Assembly: GCA_964437735.1 (NCBI GenBank)
Contig: CAYTID010000004.1
Span: 4,007-68,006, forward strand
Length of the DNA: 64,000 nt
Reading direction: 5' to 3'
Source: CAYTID01 sp964437735
Lineage (GTDB): Bacteria; Bacteroidota; Ignavibacteria; UBA10030; BY39
Below are positions 9,593 through 22,302 of the stretch, in pieces (within the stretch, counting starts at the first letter, position 1; every line of letters begins with the position of its first letter). Under the pieces are notes generated by a model. It made no database searches and was not told where the DNA came from. It saw only the letters and a program-made list of their open reading frames with translations. The position numbers and the translations under genes are program-made.

Positions 9593-12500
9593 ATGAGAAG
9601 ATATTTTTTACAACTTACAACTATTTTACTATTAATTATTTTTACTTCGTGTAATTTATTTGCACAGGGCGTTACTACTGCTGCAATTTATGGAACCATT
9701 AAAGATAATGCGGGTAATCCGATGCCCGGAGTAAACGTTATGGCAACACATATTCCCAGCGGCACAAAATACGGCTCTACGAGCCGCGATAATGGCGATT
9801 ATAATCTTCCGGGACTTCGTGTCGGAGGTCCTTATACAATTACCGTGTCATCTGTTGGTTTTGCTGTGCAAGAGTACACAAATCTTAATTTACAACTCTC
9901 CCAAAGTTTACGTCAAGATTTTCGGCTTGCTGAAGAAGCGGTTCAGGTTGGCGAAGTCGTTGTAACTGCAGAACGGAATGCTATTCTCAGCGCCGCCCGC
10001 ACAGGTGCCGCAACATCGGTCACCCGAGAAACTATTGAATTGTTTCCAACCATTTCGAGGAGAATATCTGACTTTACGCGCTTAACACCACAAGCGGGTG
10101 CAAATTATACATTTGCCGGTCAGGATAACCGACTTAATAATACAACAGTCGACGGCTCATATTTTAATAACTCTTTCGGCTTGGCTGGTCAACCGGGAGA
10201 TAGAACGAACGTCTCTCCCATCTCTCTTGATGCTATTGAACAAGTTCAGATAAATATTGCTCCGTTTGATGTCCGCCAGGGGAATTTTGTAGGCGCCGGT
10301 GTGAACTCAGTTACGCGAAGCGGTACAAATGAGTATTCAGGTTCAGCGTATTACCAGTATCGACATGCAGGTTTGGTCGGAACAAAAACCAGAGAATTGC
10401 TATACAAACCCAGTAAATTTAATTTCAACCAGCATGGTTTGCGGCTTGGTGGACCAATAATCAGGGACAAGATGTTTTTCTTCATAAACTATGAAAAGGA
10501 ATTAAACATCGAACCGGGAACTTCTTATCAGGCTAATGATGGAACCCAGCCGGTTGGAGGAAATATAACTCGTGTATTAGCAAAGGATTTGGATTCTCTA
10601 AGCAAATTCCTGCAAACAAAGTTCGGGTATGAAACAGGTCCTTGGCAAGGCTATGATCACGAAATCCCGGCTTTAAAGTTTTTAGTGAAATTAGATTATA
10701 ATATTGATGACCATAACAAACTAAGCTTACGTTATAATCATTTGGATTCCGAAACTGATGTGTTAGTTTCAAACTCATCATCATTAGGATTTGGTACACG
10801 ACGAACGGTTTCGACTGGTTTAAATTTTAGAAATTCAAACTATGGCATTGTCGAAAATATTCGCTCGGTCGTTGGCGAGTGGAATTCTATACTCAGCGAC
10901 AAGATGGCGAATAATCTGATTGTCGGCTATACATATAACGACGAAAGCCGTTCTTCTCGCGGTACAATGTTTCCGTTTGTGGACGTTCTTTCAGCAGGTT
11001 CGGTTTATACTTCCTTTGGATTTGAACCTTTTACGCCAAATAACGAATTACGCTATAACAGTTTTCAGTTACAAAATAACTTCACACTCTATTTAGGAAA
11101 CCACTTCTTAACTTTTGGCGCTAGCGCAGAAAGATACGAGTCAGAAAACATTTTCTTCCCCGGCTCTCAAAGTGTGTACGTTTATAATTCTCTTTCTGAT
11201 TTCTACTCTGATGCCAATGGTTATCTGCTGAATCCCGCTAGAGATACCTCGCTTGTAACTTTACGACGTTTTCAAGTGCGCTGGTCAAATCAACCCAATA
11301 TGGACAAACCAATTCAACCTCTAAAAGTATTTTATGCTGGTGTATATGCTCAGGACGAGTGGCAAACCACAAAGGATTTACGATTAACACTCGGATTAAG
11401 GTTAGATATCCCGTTCTTTGGAAAAACCGGCTTTAAGAATCAAGAGGTCGATGGATTTACTTTTAAGGATGAAGATGGAAACAATGTTAAATATTCCACC
11501 GAAAAACTTCCTAATGCAAATATCTTGTTTTCACCAAGAATTGGTGTGAACTGGGATGTCTTCGGAGACCGAACCACACAACTTAGGGGTGGTACCGGAA
11601 TATTTACAGGTCGACCGGCATATGTATGGATTTCTAACCAAGTAGGAAACAATGGAGTTCTAACCGGTTTTGAACGGCTTGATAACACCAGACGAAGGCC
11701 ATTCAATCCTGATATCAATCGTTACAAACCAACCAATGTAACGGGAACGCCTGCCTCAAGTTATGAATTAGCTTTCACAGATCCCGATTTTAGATTTCCA
11801 CAGATATGGCGAACTAATATAGCGTTAGATCAAAAATTACCATACGATTTTACCGGAACTTTAGAATTTCTATATGACCGTGATTTCAATGGTATTTACT
11901 ATATTAATGCAAATCTTGCACCGGCAGATTCATTTTTCCTCGGTGTTGATAATCGTCCGCGATGGACAACTGCGGCAAGTACAAAACTCATTTCTAAGAT
12001 AGACAACGCAATTGTTTTGAAGAACCAAAATACCGGATATTACTGGAATATTAGCGGTTCACTAGAAAAGTTTTTCGATGAGGGATATTATACAAAAATT
12101 GGATACAACTATGGCGTCGCAAAAAATACTGTTGATCCGGGTTCTATCGCTTTCGGTTCATGGAATAATAACCAACATTCTGGTAATCCAAATAATCCAG
12201 GCGTAGGTTTTTCTGCTAATTCCCCCGGAAATAGAGTATTTCTGGCGCTATCTTATCGAAAAGAATACTTTAGTTTTGGAGCAACGACATTTTCTCTGTT
12301 TTGGGAAGGTCGATCGCTCGGCAATGCAAGCTATACATTTAGTGGTGATATGAATAATGATGGCGGTACGAGTAACGATCTGATATACATTCATAAGGAT
12401 CTATCAGAAATGAATTTTGAATCCTACTCTATCACATCTCCGGTTACAAGAACATTCACCGCCGCCGAACAAGCTACTGCCTGGAATGCATATATTGAAC

Positions 12501-12868
12501 AAGATGATTACCTAAGTAAAAATAGGGGAAAATACGCTGAGCGTAATGCTGCTTTCCTCCCAATGATTTACAGGGCTGACTTAAGTATTGTGCAAGAGGT
12601 GTTCGCTGACTTATTCGGCAAAAGAAATACGCTTCAATTCAGAGCTGATATTCTGAATGTTGGTAATTTGATAGACAGAAACTGGGGCGTTGGACAGCGA
12701 TTTGTTACAACTCAGCCACTGATTGCCCGCGGACTTGATCCAGGAAGAAAAGCTATTTACAGGCTGCGAGAAATAAATGGCCATTTGATTTCCAAAACTT
12801 TTGAACAAACTGCCACGGTGTTAGACACATACAGAATTCAATTCGGCGTGAGATACATCTTTAATTGA
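9593..12868 (+). CDS. TonB-dependent receptor, Oar/carboxypeptidase-regulatory-like type
   Basis: 1091-residue outer-membrane protein. It starts with a signal peptide ending near CNLFAQG, then a carboxypeptidase regulatory-like beta-sandwich (GTIKDNAGNPMPGVNV, about residues 32-115), a plug domain (about 120-240; DNRLNNTTVDG) and a large beta-barrel ending in FGVRYIFN with an aromatic last residue but one. Long, Gly/Asn-rich barrel proteins of this build are called Oar-like in the FCB group and in myxobacteria; their cargo is mostly unknown, possibly proteins. The start is fixed by AAGGAGG at 8 bp. It stands alone, with its own promoter and a terminator, and no SusD partner follows, which argues against a standard glycan-uptake locus. 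Confidence 0.9.
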   Translation: MRRYFLQLTTILLLIIFTSCNLFAQGVTTAAIYGTIKDNAGNPMPGVNVMATHIPSGTKYGSTSRDNGDYNLPGLRVGGPYTITVSSVGFAVQEYTNLNLQLSQSLRQDFRLAEEAVQVGEVVVTAERNAILSAARTGAATSVTRETIELFPTISRRISDFTRLTPQAGANYTFAGQDNRLNNTTVDGSYFNNSFGLAGQPGDRTNVSPISLDAIEQVQINIAPFDVRQGNFVGAGVNSVTRSGTNEYSGSAYYQYRHAGLVGTKTRELLYKPSKFNFNQHGLRLGGPIIRDKMFFFINYEKELNIEPGTSYQANDGTQPVGGNITRVLAKDLDSLSKFLQTKFGYETGPWQGYDHEIPALKFLVKLDYNIDDHNKLSLRYNHLDSETDVLVSNSSSLGFGTRRTVSTGLNFRNSNYGIVENIRSVVGEWNSILSDKMANNLIVGYTYNDESRSSRGTMFPFVDVLSAGSVYTSFGFEPFTPNNELRYNSFQLQNNFTLYLGNHFLTFGASAERYESENIFFPGSQSVYVYNSLSDFYSDANGYLLNPARDTSLVTLRRFQVRWSNQPNMDKPIQPLKVFYAGVYAQDEWQTTKDLRLTLGLRLDIPFFGKTGFKNQEVDGFTFKDEDGNNVKYSTEKLPNANILFSPRIGVNWDVFGDRTTQLRGGTGIFTGRPAYVWISNQVGNNGVLTGFERLDNTRRRPFNPDINRYKPTNVTGTPASSYELAFTDPDFRFPQIWRTNIALDQKLPYDFTGTLEFLYDRDFNGIYYINANLAPADSFFLGVDNRPRWTTAASTKLISKIDNAIVLKNQNTGYYWNISGSLEKFFDEGYYTKIGYNYGVAKNTVDPGSIAFGSWNNNQHSGNPNNPGVGFSANSPGNRVFLALSYRKEYFSFGATTFSLFWEGRSLGNASYTFSGDMNNDGGTSNDLIYIHKDLSEMNFESYSITSPVTRTFTAAEQATAWNAYIEQDDYLSKNRGKYAERNAAFLPMIYRADLSIVQEVFADLFGKRNTLQFRADILNVGNLIDRNWGVGQRFVTTQPLIARGLDPGRKAIYRLREINGHLISKTFEQTATVLDTYRIQFGVRYIFN

Positions 12869-12881
12869 TACTTGCTTATAC

Positions 12882-12925
12882 AACAAAGGCTGTCTTAATA
12901 TTATGAGACAGCCTTTGTTTATAAA
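12882..12925. terminator. Bidirectional terminator between TonB receptor and gyrA
   Basis: Perfect 14-bp stem AACAAAGGCTGTCT (12882-12895) and AGACAGCCTTTGTT (12906-12919) with a 10-nt AT-rich loop. It lies between the convergent stop codons of the receptor (12868) and gyrA (12930), flanked by AT-rich runs on both sides, so it can serve both genes. Confidence 0.85.
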
Positions 12926-12929
12926 ACAA

Positions 12930-15494
12930 TTATATCTTTTTCCCTTTTTTCTTTTTAGGCGGTTCCTTCTCTTTTTCAAACAATGAAGTTTGATTTTTAT
13001 CTTTAGAATTATCGTTCATTTTCTTTTCTGGTTTATTGCTGGCGCCATTAAGGTTTAATTCTTCCGATTCCTCAGAAGGCACAATTGCCAACGCTGTAAT
13101 CGAGTCTTTTTCATCAAGCTTTATTAACCTGACTCCCTGAGCATTGCGTCCGGTCACCCTTATCATAGACGCAGACTGGCGGATGATCATCCCCTGTTCT
13201 GTCACTACTACGATATCGTCTTTATCATAAACCTCTTTTATGGCAACCATTTTACCTGTTTTATCGGTTGCTTTAACGGTAATTACTCCTTTTCCACCTC
13301 TGTGACTTATTCGATATTCATCCAGTTCGCTTCTCTTTCCGTAACCGTTTTCCGTTGCTATAAGAATCGTAGTTTTCGCCCGTCGGATTGCAACGGCTCC
13401 GACAACTTTATCTCCCTTCGATAGTTTAACTGCACGGACCCCGGAAGCTGTGCGTCCCATGGCCCTTGCTTCTTTCTCATTAAATCTGATCGCTAACCCG
13501 TTCATTGTGCCAATTACAATATCTTGTGAGCCATCAGTTAACTTAACATCTCTGACTACATCTCCTTTTTTTAGAGTAATTGCCGTGATCCCGGTTTTTC
13601 GTGGATTGCTGAATTCTGATAAGGAAGTTTTCTTAACCTGACCCTTTTCGGTCACCATTATTACATGCATCTTTTCATCGAATCCCGACACATTTACAAA
13701 CGCAGCAATGTTTTCATCCGTCTGCTTTTGCAATAAATTCACAATCGATTTTCCTCTTGCAAGTCTGTTTGCTTCAGGAATTTCAAAAACTTTCAGCCAA
13801 TAACATCTTCCCTTGTCGGTGAAGAATAATATGTAATTATGTGTAGAAGCGATAAACATATGTTCAAGGAAGTCGTCTTCTCTCGTAGCGGCTCCGGTTA
13901 CTCCTTTTCCTCCGCGGGATTGTCTGCGATAACCCGAGACCGGAAATCTCTTTATAAATCCATTATGGCTTATTGTTATAACAACATCCTCTTCCGCGAT
14001 CATGTCTTCTATGCTGAATTCTTCATAATCGTATATGATGTTGGTTCTTCGTTCATCGCCGTATTTAGTTTTTAACTCCACCAACTCTTCTTTAATAATT
14101 TGCATCTGCAATTTTTTGCTTGCCAGAATTGATTTGAGTTTTTCGATCTTCTTTAATAAATCACGGTACTCTTCCTCAATCTTCTTCCGCTCAAGTCCTG
14201 TAAGCCGCTGCAAACGCATATCTAAAATAGCCTTTGATTGAATTTCAGACAATTTGAATTTCTTCATCAACCCATCTTTTGCAGCATCAACATCTTTCGA
14301 CTTTTTTATAAGTTTAATAATCTCATCAATGTTATCTAAGGCGATAATATAACCTTCGAGAATATGTGCTCGCTTTTCAGCTTCGTTAAGTTCAAATTTC
14401 GACCTTCTTATGATTATTTCGTTTCTGTGGCTAATGAAATTGTCGAGTATTTGCCGAAGCGTAAGAACTTGGGGTCTCCCTTCAACGAGTGCAAGCATTA
14501 TCACGCCGAAAGTCGTCTGCATCTGTGTGTATTTATACAAATTATTCAGCACAACTTCAGCGGTAGCGTCGCGTTTAAGTTCTATCACTATTCTTAATCC
14601 GTCTCTGTCGGATTCATCCCGTACGTCTGAAATATCTTCTAATTTTTTATCCGAAACCAAATCAGCTATTTTTTCTATTAAGGATGCTTTGTTCACCTGA
14701 TACGGAATTTCGGTGACTATGATAGACTGTCTGTCGTTTTTTCCTGTCTCAATATTTGCTTTCGCCCTGATGACGATCCTGCCTCGTCCTGTTCGGTAAG
14801 CGTCCTTTACGCCGTCATAGCCGTAAATTATTCCCCCTGTCGGAAAATCAGGAGCCTTAATGTATTTAATAAGTTTTTCGTCTGCCAGCTTAGGATCGTC
14901 AATAACCGCCAAACAGCCATCGACCACTTCGGTTAAATTGTGGGGTGGAATGTTTGTTGCCATACCAACGGCAATTCCCGAAGTACCGTTGACGAGAAGA
15001 TTCGGCGCTAGCGCGGGTAATACGGACGGCTCTTTTAAAGTATCGTCAAAATTCGGAGTGAATAAAACTGTGTCCTTTTCCAAATCTTTAAGCATATCTT
15101 CGGCATACTTGGTAAGCCGGGCTTCGGTGTAACGCATTGCCGCTGGAGAATCTCCATCTACTGACCCAAAATTTCCCTGTCCATCGACGAGTAAATACCT
15201 CATCGAAAAATCCTGAGCCATTCGTACCATTGTATCATATACAGCTGTGTCACCGTGCGGGTGATACTTACCGAGAACTTCTCCAACAATACGAGCAGAC
15301 TTTTTGTAAGCCCGGTTTGATGCCAGACCAAGATCCTGCATACCGTACAATACGCGTCTGTGAACCGGTTTTAAACCGTCACGCACATCGGGTAAAGCAC
15401 GCGCCACAATTACGCTCATTGCGTAATCAATATAGCTCCCCTTCATTTCGTCTTCAATATCTACCGGAATAATTTTTTCGTTTAATGTTGCCAT
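12930..15494 (-). CDS. gyrA: DNA gyrase subunit A
   Basis: 854 residues. Breaks and rejoins DNA during negative supercoiling, as A2B2 with GyrB. The N-terminal breakage domain has [20 protein letters not shown] and the catalytic Tyr at residue 122 ([10 protein letters not shown]), the same number as in E. coli. The quinolone-determining loop is [10 protein letters not shown] (residues 78-87): Thr at 83 and Asp at 87. The C-terminal beta-pinwheel carries a degenerate GyrA box (QSRGGKG), and the protein ends in a long Lys/Glu-rich tail. Located 41 bp behind gyrB in the origin cluster. The GyrA box supports gyrase rather than topoisomerase IV. Confidence 0.96.
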   Translation of the reverse strand: MATLNEKIIPVDIEDEMKGSYIDYAMSVIVARALPDVRDGLKPVHRRVLYGMQDLGLASNRAYKKSARIVGEVLGKYHPHGDTAVYDTMVRMAQDFSMRYLLVDGQGNFGSVDGDSPAAMRYTEARLTKYAEDMLKDLEKDTVLFTPNFDDTLKEPSVLPALAPNLLVNGTSGIAVGMATNIPPHNLTEVVDGCLAVIDDPKLADEKLIKYIKAPDFPTGGIIYGYDGVKDAYRTGRGRIVIRAKANIETGKNDRQSIIVTEIPYQVNKASLIEKIADLVSDKKLEDISDVRDESDRDGLRIVIELKRDATAEVVLNNLYKYTQMQTTFGVIMLALVEGRPQVLTLRQILDNFISHRNEIIIRRSKFELNEAEKRAHILEGYIIALDNIDEIIKLIKKSKDVDAAKDGLMKKFKLSEIQSKAILDMRLQRLTGLERKKIEEEYRDLLKKIEKLKSILASKKLQMQIIKEELVELKTKYGDERRTNIIYDYEEFSIEDMIAEEDVVITISHNGFIKRFPVSGYRRQSRGGKGVTGAATREDDFLEHMFIASTHNYILFFTDKGRCYWLKVFEIPEANRLARGKSIVNLLQKQTDENIAAFVNVSGFDEKMHVIMVTEKGQVKKTSLSEFSNPRKTGITAITLKKGDVVRDVKLTDGSQDIVIGTMNGLAIRFNEKEARAMGRTASGVRAVKLSKGDKVVGAVAIRRAKTTILIATENGYGKRSELDEYRISHRGGKGVITVKATDKTGKMVAIKEVYDKDDIVVVTEQGMIIRQSASMIRVTGRNAQGVRLIKLDEKDSITALAIVPSEESEELNLNGASNKPEKKMNDNSKDKNQTSLFEKEKEPPKKKKGKKI

Positions 15495-15535
15495 TTATAA
15501 TCCTTGAAAATAATTTCTGTTTAAATAGTTATAGT

Positions 15536-17887
<2,352 letters not shown>

Positions 17888-17901
<14 letters not shown>

Positions 17902-19018
17902 TTTTCCCCGATTTTACGAAAAACTTTTTGTTCTTTTCACCAAACTCGAGCGCTTTATCAAATACCCCGGAATTTGTTGACGTAATAAAGGTCTGGCTAA
18001 GTGTTTCGATTAACTTCAACATTCGCTGTGCACGAGCCTCGTCTAATTCACTGAACACATCGTCCAGCAAGAATACCGGCGTTTCATTACAGACCTCCTT
18101 TAAGAAAAAGAATTCTCCGATTTTTAAAGCAATCAAAAATGTTTTATGTTGACCCTGAGAAGCAAATTTCCGCAGGTCAAGTCCGTTAATCTTCAAGATC
18201 AACTCATCTCTGTGCGGACCTACAAGCGTTGAGCCTATTCGGATCTCCTCCGTTCTCTTTTGTTCCAGATTCAAAAAAAACTTTTCCTTGATTGTATCAA
18301 GGTTGTCTTTCACTGTAATTTCGAAAGAAGGCGAATATTCGATATGCGGAACTTCTTCAATATCAACAATTTTTGTATAAGCTTCGGAAATATATTTATA
18401 AAAATTATTAATGAAATCTTTACGTTTTAAAATTATTTTCGATCCCGTACTTACCAACTGCTTGTTCCATGGTTCGATTATAAAAGATATATCTGCTTTT
18501 GAATATTTATTTTCAATCAATATTTTATTTCTATGTCTTAAAATTTTTCTAAACTCAGACAAATCCTCGAGATACAGAGCACTCGATTGAGAAATGACTA
18601 AGTCCAGAAATTTCCTCCTGTCGGAAGGTCCCCCGAAAGTAATGTTTGAATTTTCAGGAGAAAGTATTACAATCGGAAATTTTCCTATTACCGACGAAAA
18701 CGGTTCTATTCTCCTTTTGTTAATAGAATATACTTTTTCACTTTCAGCAACACTATATGCAATGTGAATTTTACTCGATTTATCATTATTCGATGCAATA
18801 TCTGATTCTATTTCAAAAATATCTTCCCCTAATGTTATTACTACAGAATCACTACTTGCATAAAAACTTTTTGTGAGCGAAATGTATGATATTGCTTCGA
18901 GAAGGTTCGTTTTACCTTCGCCGTTATCTCCAAGTATTATGTTAGCTTTTTGTCCGAATTCAAGTTCGGTGTTTGAGTGGTTGCGAAAATTTTTAACGCG
19001 AATACTTTTAATATACAT
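17888..19018 (-). CDS. recF: DNA replication and repair protein RecF
   Basis: 376 residues, SMC-like ATPase that helps load RecA at gapped DNA with RecO and RecR. Walker A is GDNGEGKTNLLEAI near the N-terminus, the signature region includes FGGPSDRRKFLD, and Walker B is VFLLDDVFSELDEAR near the C-terminus. Directly downstream of dnaN (7 bp) and overlapping the DciA gene. recR is also in the window at 24.3 kb. Confidence 0.96.
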
Positions 19019-19025
19019 TTATTAC

Positions 19026-20141
19026 TCAGACATTCAAGCGAACCGGCATAACCAACATTAACAAGTCTTCATTTTCAGACTGTTCTTTAGGTTTTACTAT
19101 TGCGGCTCGGTTCGAACTTGAAAACAAAAACTCAATTTCAATACTATCGATGTGCGATAGAATATCGAGTAAGTAATTTGCATTGAAACCTATTTCAAAG
19201 TTATCATTTGTGTATTCACACAAAATCTTTTCTTTGGATTCACTGCCAAAATCTATATCTTCCGCCGATATTGTTAATTCGTTTTTTTCCAGAGAGAATC
19301 TTATTTGATGCGTCGTGGTACTTGCGTATAGTGAAGCCCTTTTTACAGATGAAAGCAATTCGTTTCTGTTTATCGAAAGTAATACATTATTTTCAGAAGG
19401 AATTACGCTGTCATAATTCGGATATTTTTCATCTATTAACCTTGATAATAAAATGGTATCACCAAAATTAAACGATATATGCGACTCGTTAACAGAAATT
19501 GAATTTAACTCTTCATCAAAATGTTTAGAAATAATGTTCAACGTTTTATTCGGAATAATAACATTTTTATCTTTCACTTCAGTCCTCGGAGAGACTGTTA
19601 CCAGTTTTACCAACCTGTGACCGTCGGTTGAAACTGCTCGAATTTCTTCTTTCATAATTTGGAAGTAAACCCCCGTCATTGCCGGTCGCAATTCATCCGT
19701 ACTGGTAGCAAAAAGAGTTTTATTAATTAATCTTTTTAAGGTTCCTGTGTTTAATAAAATATTTTCTTCTTCTTTAATGATATCGGGAGAAGGAAATTCT
19801 TCTGCTAATTGACCGGTTAAGCGGTATTCACCTTTATCTGTTTCAATCAAAATTTTTAAATTACTTAAATCTGCCGAAAATTTTATGTTTATATTCGGCA
19901 AGGCTCGTATTGTATCCATCACCCTTTTTGCCGGAACAACTATGCTTCCGCTTTCATCGCCCTTTACTTTTATTGAAGATGAAATTGAAATTTCAAGATC
20001 GTTAGCTGTAATAGTCAATTCATCATCTTTTAATGTAAAGAGATAGTTTTCCAGTATCGGCATTGTGGATTTAGCAGGGACAACGCTGCCGGTTTTTGTA
20101 AGTACTTTTAATAAATCACCGCTTAATACAGAAAATTTCAT
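19026..20141 (-). CDS. dnaN: DNA polymerase III beta subunit (sliding clamp)
   Basis: 371 residues, three-fold repeated clamp domains forming the ring that tethers the replicase. Typical features are SGDLLKVLTKTGSVVPAKST at the start, the central GVYFQ and TDGHRLV motifs, and the end VMPVRLNV, which forms the partner-binding cleft. The ATG at 20141 is preceded by a strong AGGAGG. It lies 364 bp from dnaA; that spacer holds DnaA boxes. Confidence 0.97.
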   Translation of the reverse strand: MKFSVLSGDLLKVLTKTGSVVPAKSTMPILENYLFTLKDDELTITANDLEISISSSIKVKGDESGSIVVPAKRVMDTIRALPNINIKFSADLSNLKILIETDKGEYRLTGQLAEEFPSPDIIKEEENILLNTGTLKRLINKTLFATSTDELRPAMTGVYFQIMKEEIRAVSTDGHRLVKLVTVSPRTEVKDKNVIIPNKTLNIISKHFDEELNSISVNESHISFNFGDTILLSRLIDEKYPNYDSVIPSENNVLLSINRNELLSSVKRASLYASTTTHQIRFSLEKNELTISAEDIDFGSESKEKILCEYTNDNFEIGFNANYLLDILSHIDSIEIEFLFSSSNRAAIVKPKEQSENEDLLMLVMPVRLNV

Positions 20142-20505
20142 TTACTCCTCCTATTTTTGAGGTAATTTTTATTTGAATTTTTGTTGTTAAATTTACGTTT
20201 TTTTTTTGAAATATACAAAAAGATTTTCCTTATAAGTTACTAAAAATCATATACTTAATAATATTTTATATAGATGATTAATATTAATTATATGCATTGT
20301 TGATATGTGGATAACTTATTGATATCTTCATTTTTGTCTGAAAAATTTTAAATATTGATTTTTATTACTGTTATCTTTGTGTGGATTATTCATAATCGTA
20401 TCAACAATATCATTAAAAACCAATTAGAAATGTTGAATTTTTAAATGCTATTAACATAAAATTAACACTAACTCACAAATATTACACAAAGATATCAACA
20501 TTTTT
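20142..20505. other. dnaA-dnaN spacer with DnaA boxes
   Basis: 364 bp, very AT-rich, without a gene. It holds a perfect DnaA box on the minus strand (20306-20314), a one-mismatch box (TGTGGATTA, 20380-20388) and a 9-bp inverted repeat TGTTGATAT (20298-20306) / ATATCAACA (20492-20500). It must include the dnaN promoter. Either an origin part or an autoregulatory region for dnaN. Confidence 0.6.
20306..20314 (-). promoter_or_regulatory. DnaA box, perfect
   Basis: TGTGGATAA, the exact reverse complement of the consensus TTATCCACA, in the spacer between dnaA and dnaN. Confidence 0.75.
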
Positions 20506-21999
20506 TTACGATCTATTGTTAAGCTTTTGTTTTAACAACTGGATAAGGTCAAAATATTTTTTATCATTTTTCATTAAATCTTCTATTGTTTGATAAGCAT
20601 GAATAACTGTGCTGTGATCGCGGCCTCCAAAATGTAAACCAATCGTTTTCAATGAATTATTTGTTAGTTCTTTCGATAAGTACATCGCCATTTGGCGCGC
20701 TAAAACAACTTCTTGTTTTCGTGTTTTTGCACGAACAAGATCTTCAGGAATATTTAAATTTTCACAAACCATTCTTTGAATTTCTTCGATAGTAATATGT
20801 GATTTTATTTCTCCGACAACGGTTCTTACTACCTCTTTTGCCAAATCAATATCTACTTCTCTGTTGCGTATCGATGCGTTAGCCAACAAACTGATTAAAC
20901 ATCCTTCCAACTCACGAATATTGGAGGTTACATTCAAAGCAAGAAACTCAATAACATCCTGGTTTATATCTATGCCGTTGTCAAGACTTTTTTTTCGGAG
21001 GATCGCAGTCCGGGTTTCCAAATCGGGAGCTTGAATATCCGCAGTTAAACCCGACTGAAACCTTGATATCAAACGATCGTTAAGTCCTTTCAATTCTTTT
21101 GGAGGGCGGTCGCTGGATAAAACAATTTGTTTTCCTTGTTGGTATAATGCATTAAAAGTATGAAAAAAATGATCCTGCGTTTTTTCTTTCTCTTTAAAAA
21201 ACTGAATATCATCGACTATCAAAATATCCATACTTCTGTAAAAAGAGGAAAAATCATTCAAACCGTCTGCCTGGATTGCGTCTACGAATTCGAGCGTAAA
21301 AATTTCACTCGTAACATACATAACCCTCTTGGCTTTACCTGACTTAATTGCATGGTTACCGATCGCTTGTATAAGATGAGTTTTTCCCAACCCAACGTCA
21401 CCGTAAATGACCAGAGGATTAAACTGTGTTCCGCCGGGATTGTTTGCAACGGCTAACGCGGCGGCGCGGGCTAATTGGTTGCTCTCTCCTTTTATAAAAT
21501 TATCGAATATATTTTTTTCATTTAATGCCGAAGAAAACGGTTTATTTATATTATTATCGTTTTTTAATTCGTGAAAACGTTTGTCGGGAATATATTTTTT
21601 TTCGCTTTGAATTGTGACGGGAGTAGGAGTAAATACGAATCTGTTATCAGCCTCTTCGTTTTCCGGAATATCAGAGTTTACCTTGAAATGGAAACTAATT
21701 GAATTACCCATTATGTTTGTAATAACTTCGGTCAGCAAATCTGAATAATGTTCCTCAACCCATTCATAAAAAAACTGGCTTGGTACTTCCAAAGTTAAAC
21801 TACTATGATCCGAACCTATCGGTTTAATAGGTTCAAACCAGGTTTTGTAACTCTGTTGAGATACACGATTCTGAATTAACGAAAGGCATTCCGACCAAAT
21901 TTTTTCATACGGGATCGGTGGATTAGCGCCGTTAGCACTAGAATTTTCGGTGTTTGTGAGTTTATTTTCAATCATATCATTTAAATTATTTATCAACAT
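20506..21999 (-). CDS. dnaA: Chromosomal replication initiator protein DnaA
   Basis: 497 residues. AAA+ protein that binds DnaA boxes and melts the origin. The N-terminal domain (about 28-115) is followed by a variable linker, the ATPase domain with Walker A GDVGLGKTHL and Walker B ILIVDDIQFF, and domain IV with the DNA-binding signature GGRDHSTVIHAY. An ATG at 21999 opens the frame; a DnaA-box-like TTATCAACA (21990-21998) overlaps it. A second Met lies 9 codons in (MIENK) and could be the real start, since neither has a good ribosome site. First gene of the replication cluster. Confidence 0.97.
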   Translation of the reverse strand: MLINNLNDMIENKLTNTENSSANGANPPIPYEKIWSECLSLIQNRVSQQSYKTWFEPIKPIGSDHSSLTLEVPSQFFYEWVEEHYSDLLTEVITNIMGNSISFHFKVNSDIPENEEADNRFVFTPTPVTIQSEKKYIPDKRFHELKNDNNINKPFSSALNEKNIFDNFIKGESNQLARAAALAVANNPGGTQFNPLVIYGDVGLGKTHLIQAIGNHAIKSGKAKRVMYVTSEIFTLEFVDAIQADGLNDFSSFYRSMDILIVDDIQFFKEKEKTQDHFFHTFNALYQQGKQIVLSSDRPPKELKGLNDRLISRFQSGLTADIQAPDLETRTAILRKKSLDNGIDINQDVIEFLALNVTSNIRELEGCLISLLANASIRNREVDIDLAKEVVRTVVGEIKSHITIEEIQRMVCENLNIPEDLVRAKTRKQEVVLARQMAMYLSKELTNNSLKTIGLHFGGRDHSTVIHAYQTIEDLMKNDKKYFDLIQLLKQKLNNRS

Positions 22000-22076
22000 A
22001 TGTTAACATGTTATTAACATAATTTTACACAATAACAGGGACTACATAAAATATAAAATTTACAGTTTTCACCAAA

Positions 22077-22085
22077 TTATCCACA
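22077..22085 (+). promoter_or_regulatory. DnaA box, perfect
   Basis: TTATCCACA, exact match to the DnaA consensus, about 80 bp upstream of dnaA in the putative origin. Confidence 0.8.
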
Positions 22086-22228
22086 TTAATAACACGCTAC
22101 AAATCTTTTATTTACAACGAGTTACAAGGCGGTGACTCTGAATTGTTAACATGTTGTGAATTACTGAAATGATGCGTTAATTTACGGAAAATGAATTAAA
22201 AGCTTGACTTACGAAAGTTGTTAACAAG

Positions 22229-22237
22229 TTATCAACA
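22229..22237 (+). promoter_or_regulatory. DnaA box, one mismatch
   Basis: TTATCAACA differs from TTATCCACA at one base. The same nonamer occurs at 21990-21998 over the dnaA start codon, which suggests a weak site used for autoregulation. Confidence 0.45.
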
Positions 22238-22302
22238 ATAAAATATTGATGAATCACTTGTTGAATTATAATAATTAAAATGAGGGAAAGCAAGTAAAAT
22301 AA

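Larger units (their letters stand above)
22000..22302. other. Putative replication origin (oriC) and dnaA promoter region
   Basis: 303 bp between ftsX and dnaA without a gene. It contains a perfect DnaA box at 22077-22085, the near-match TTATCAACA at 22229-22237, and a 12-bp direct repeat TGTTAACATGTT at 22001-22012 and 22144-22155. The palindrome TTGTTAACAA lies at 22218-22227. AT-rich stretches could serve for unwinding. Together with the dnaA-dnaN-recF-gyrB order this marks the probable origin; which of the two boxed spacers melts is not shown by sequence. Confidence 0.65.
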
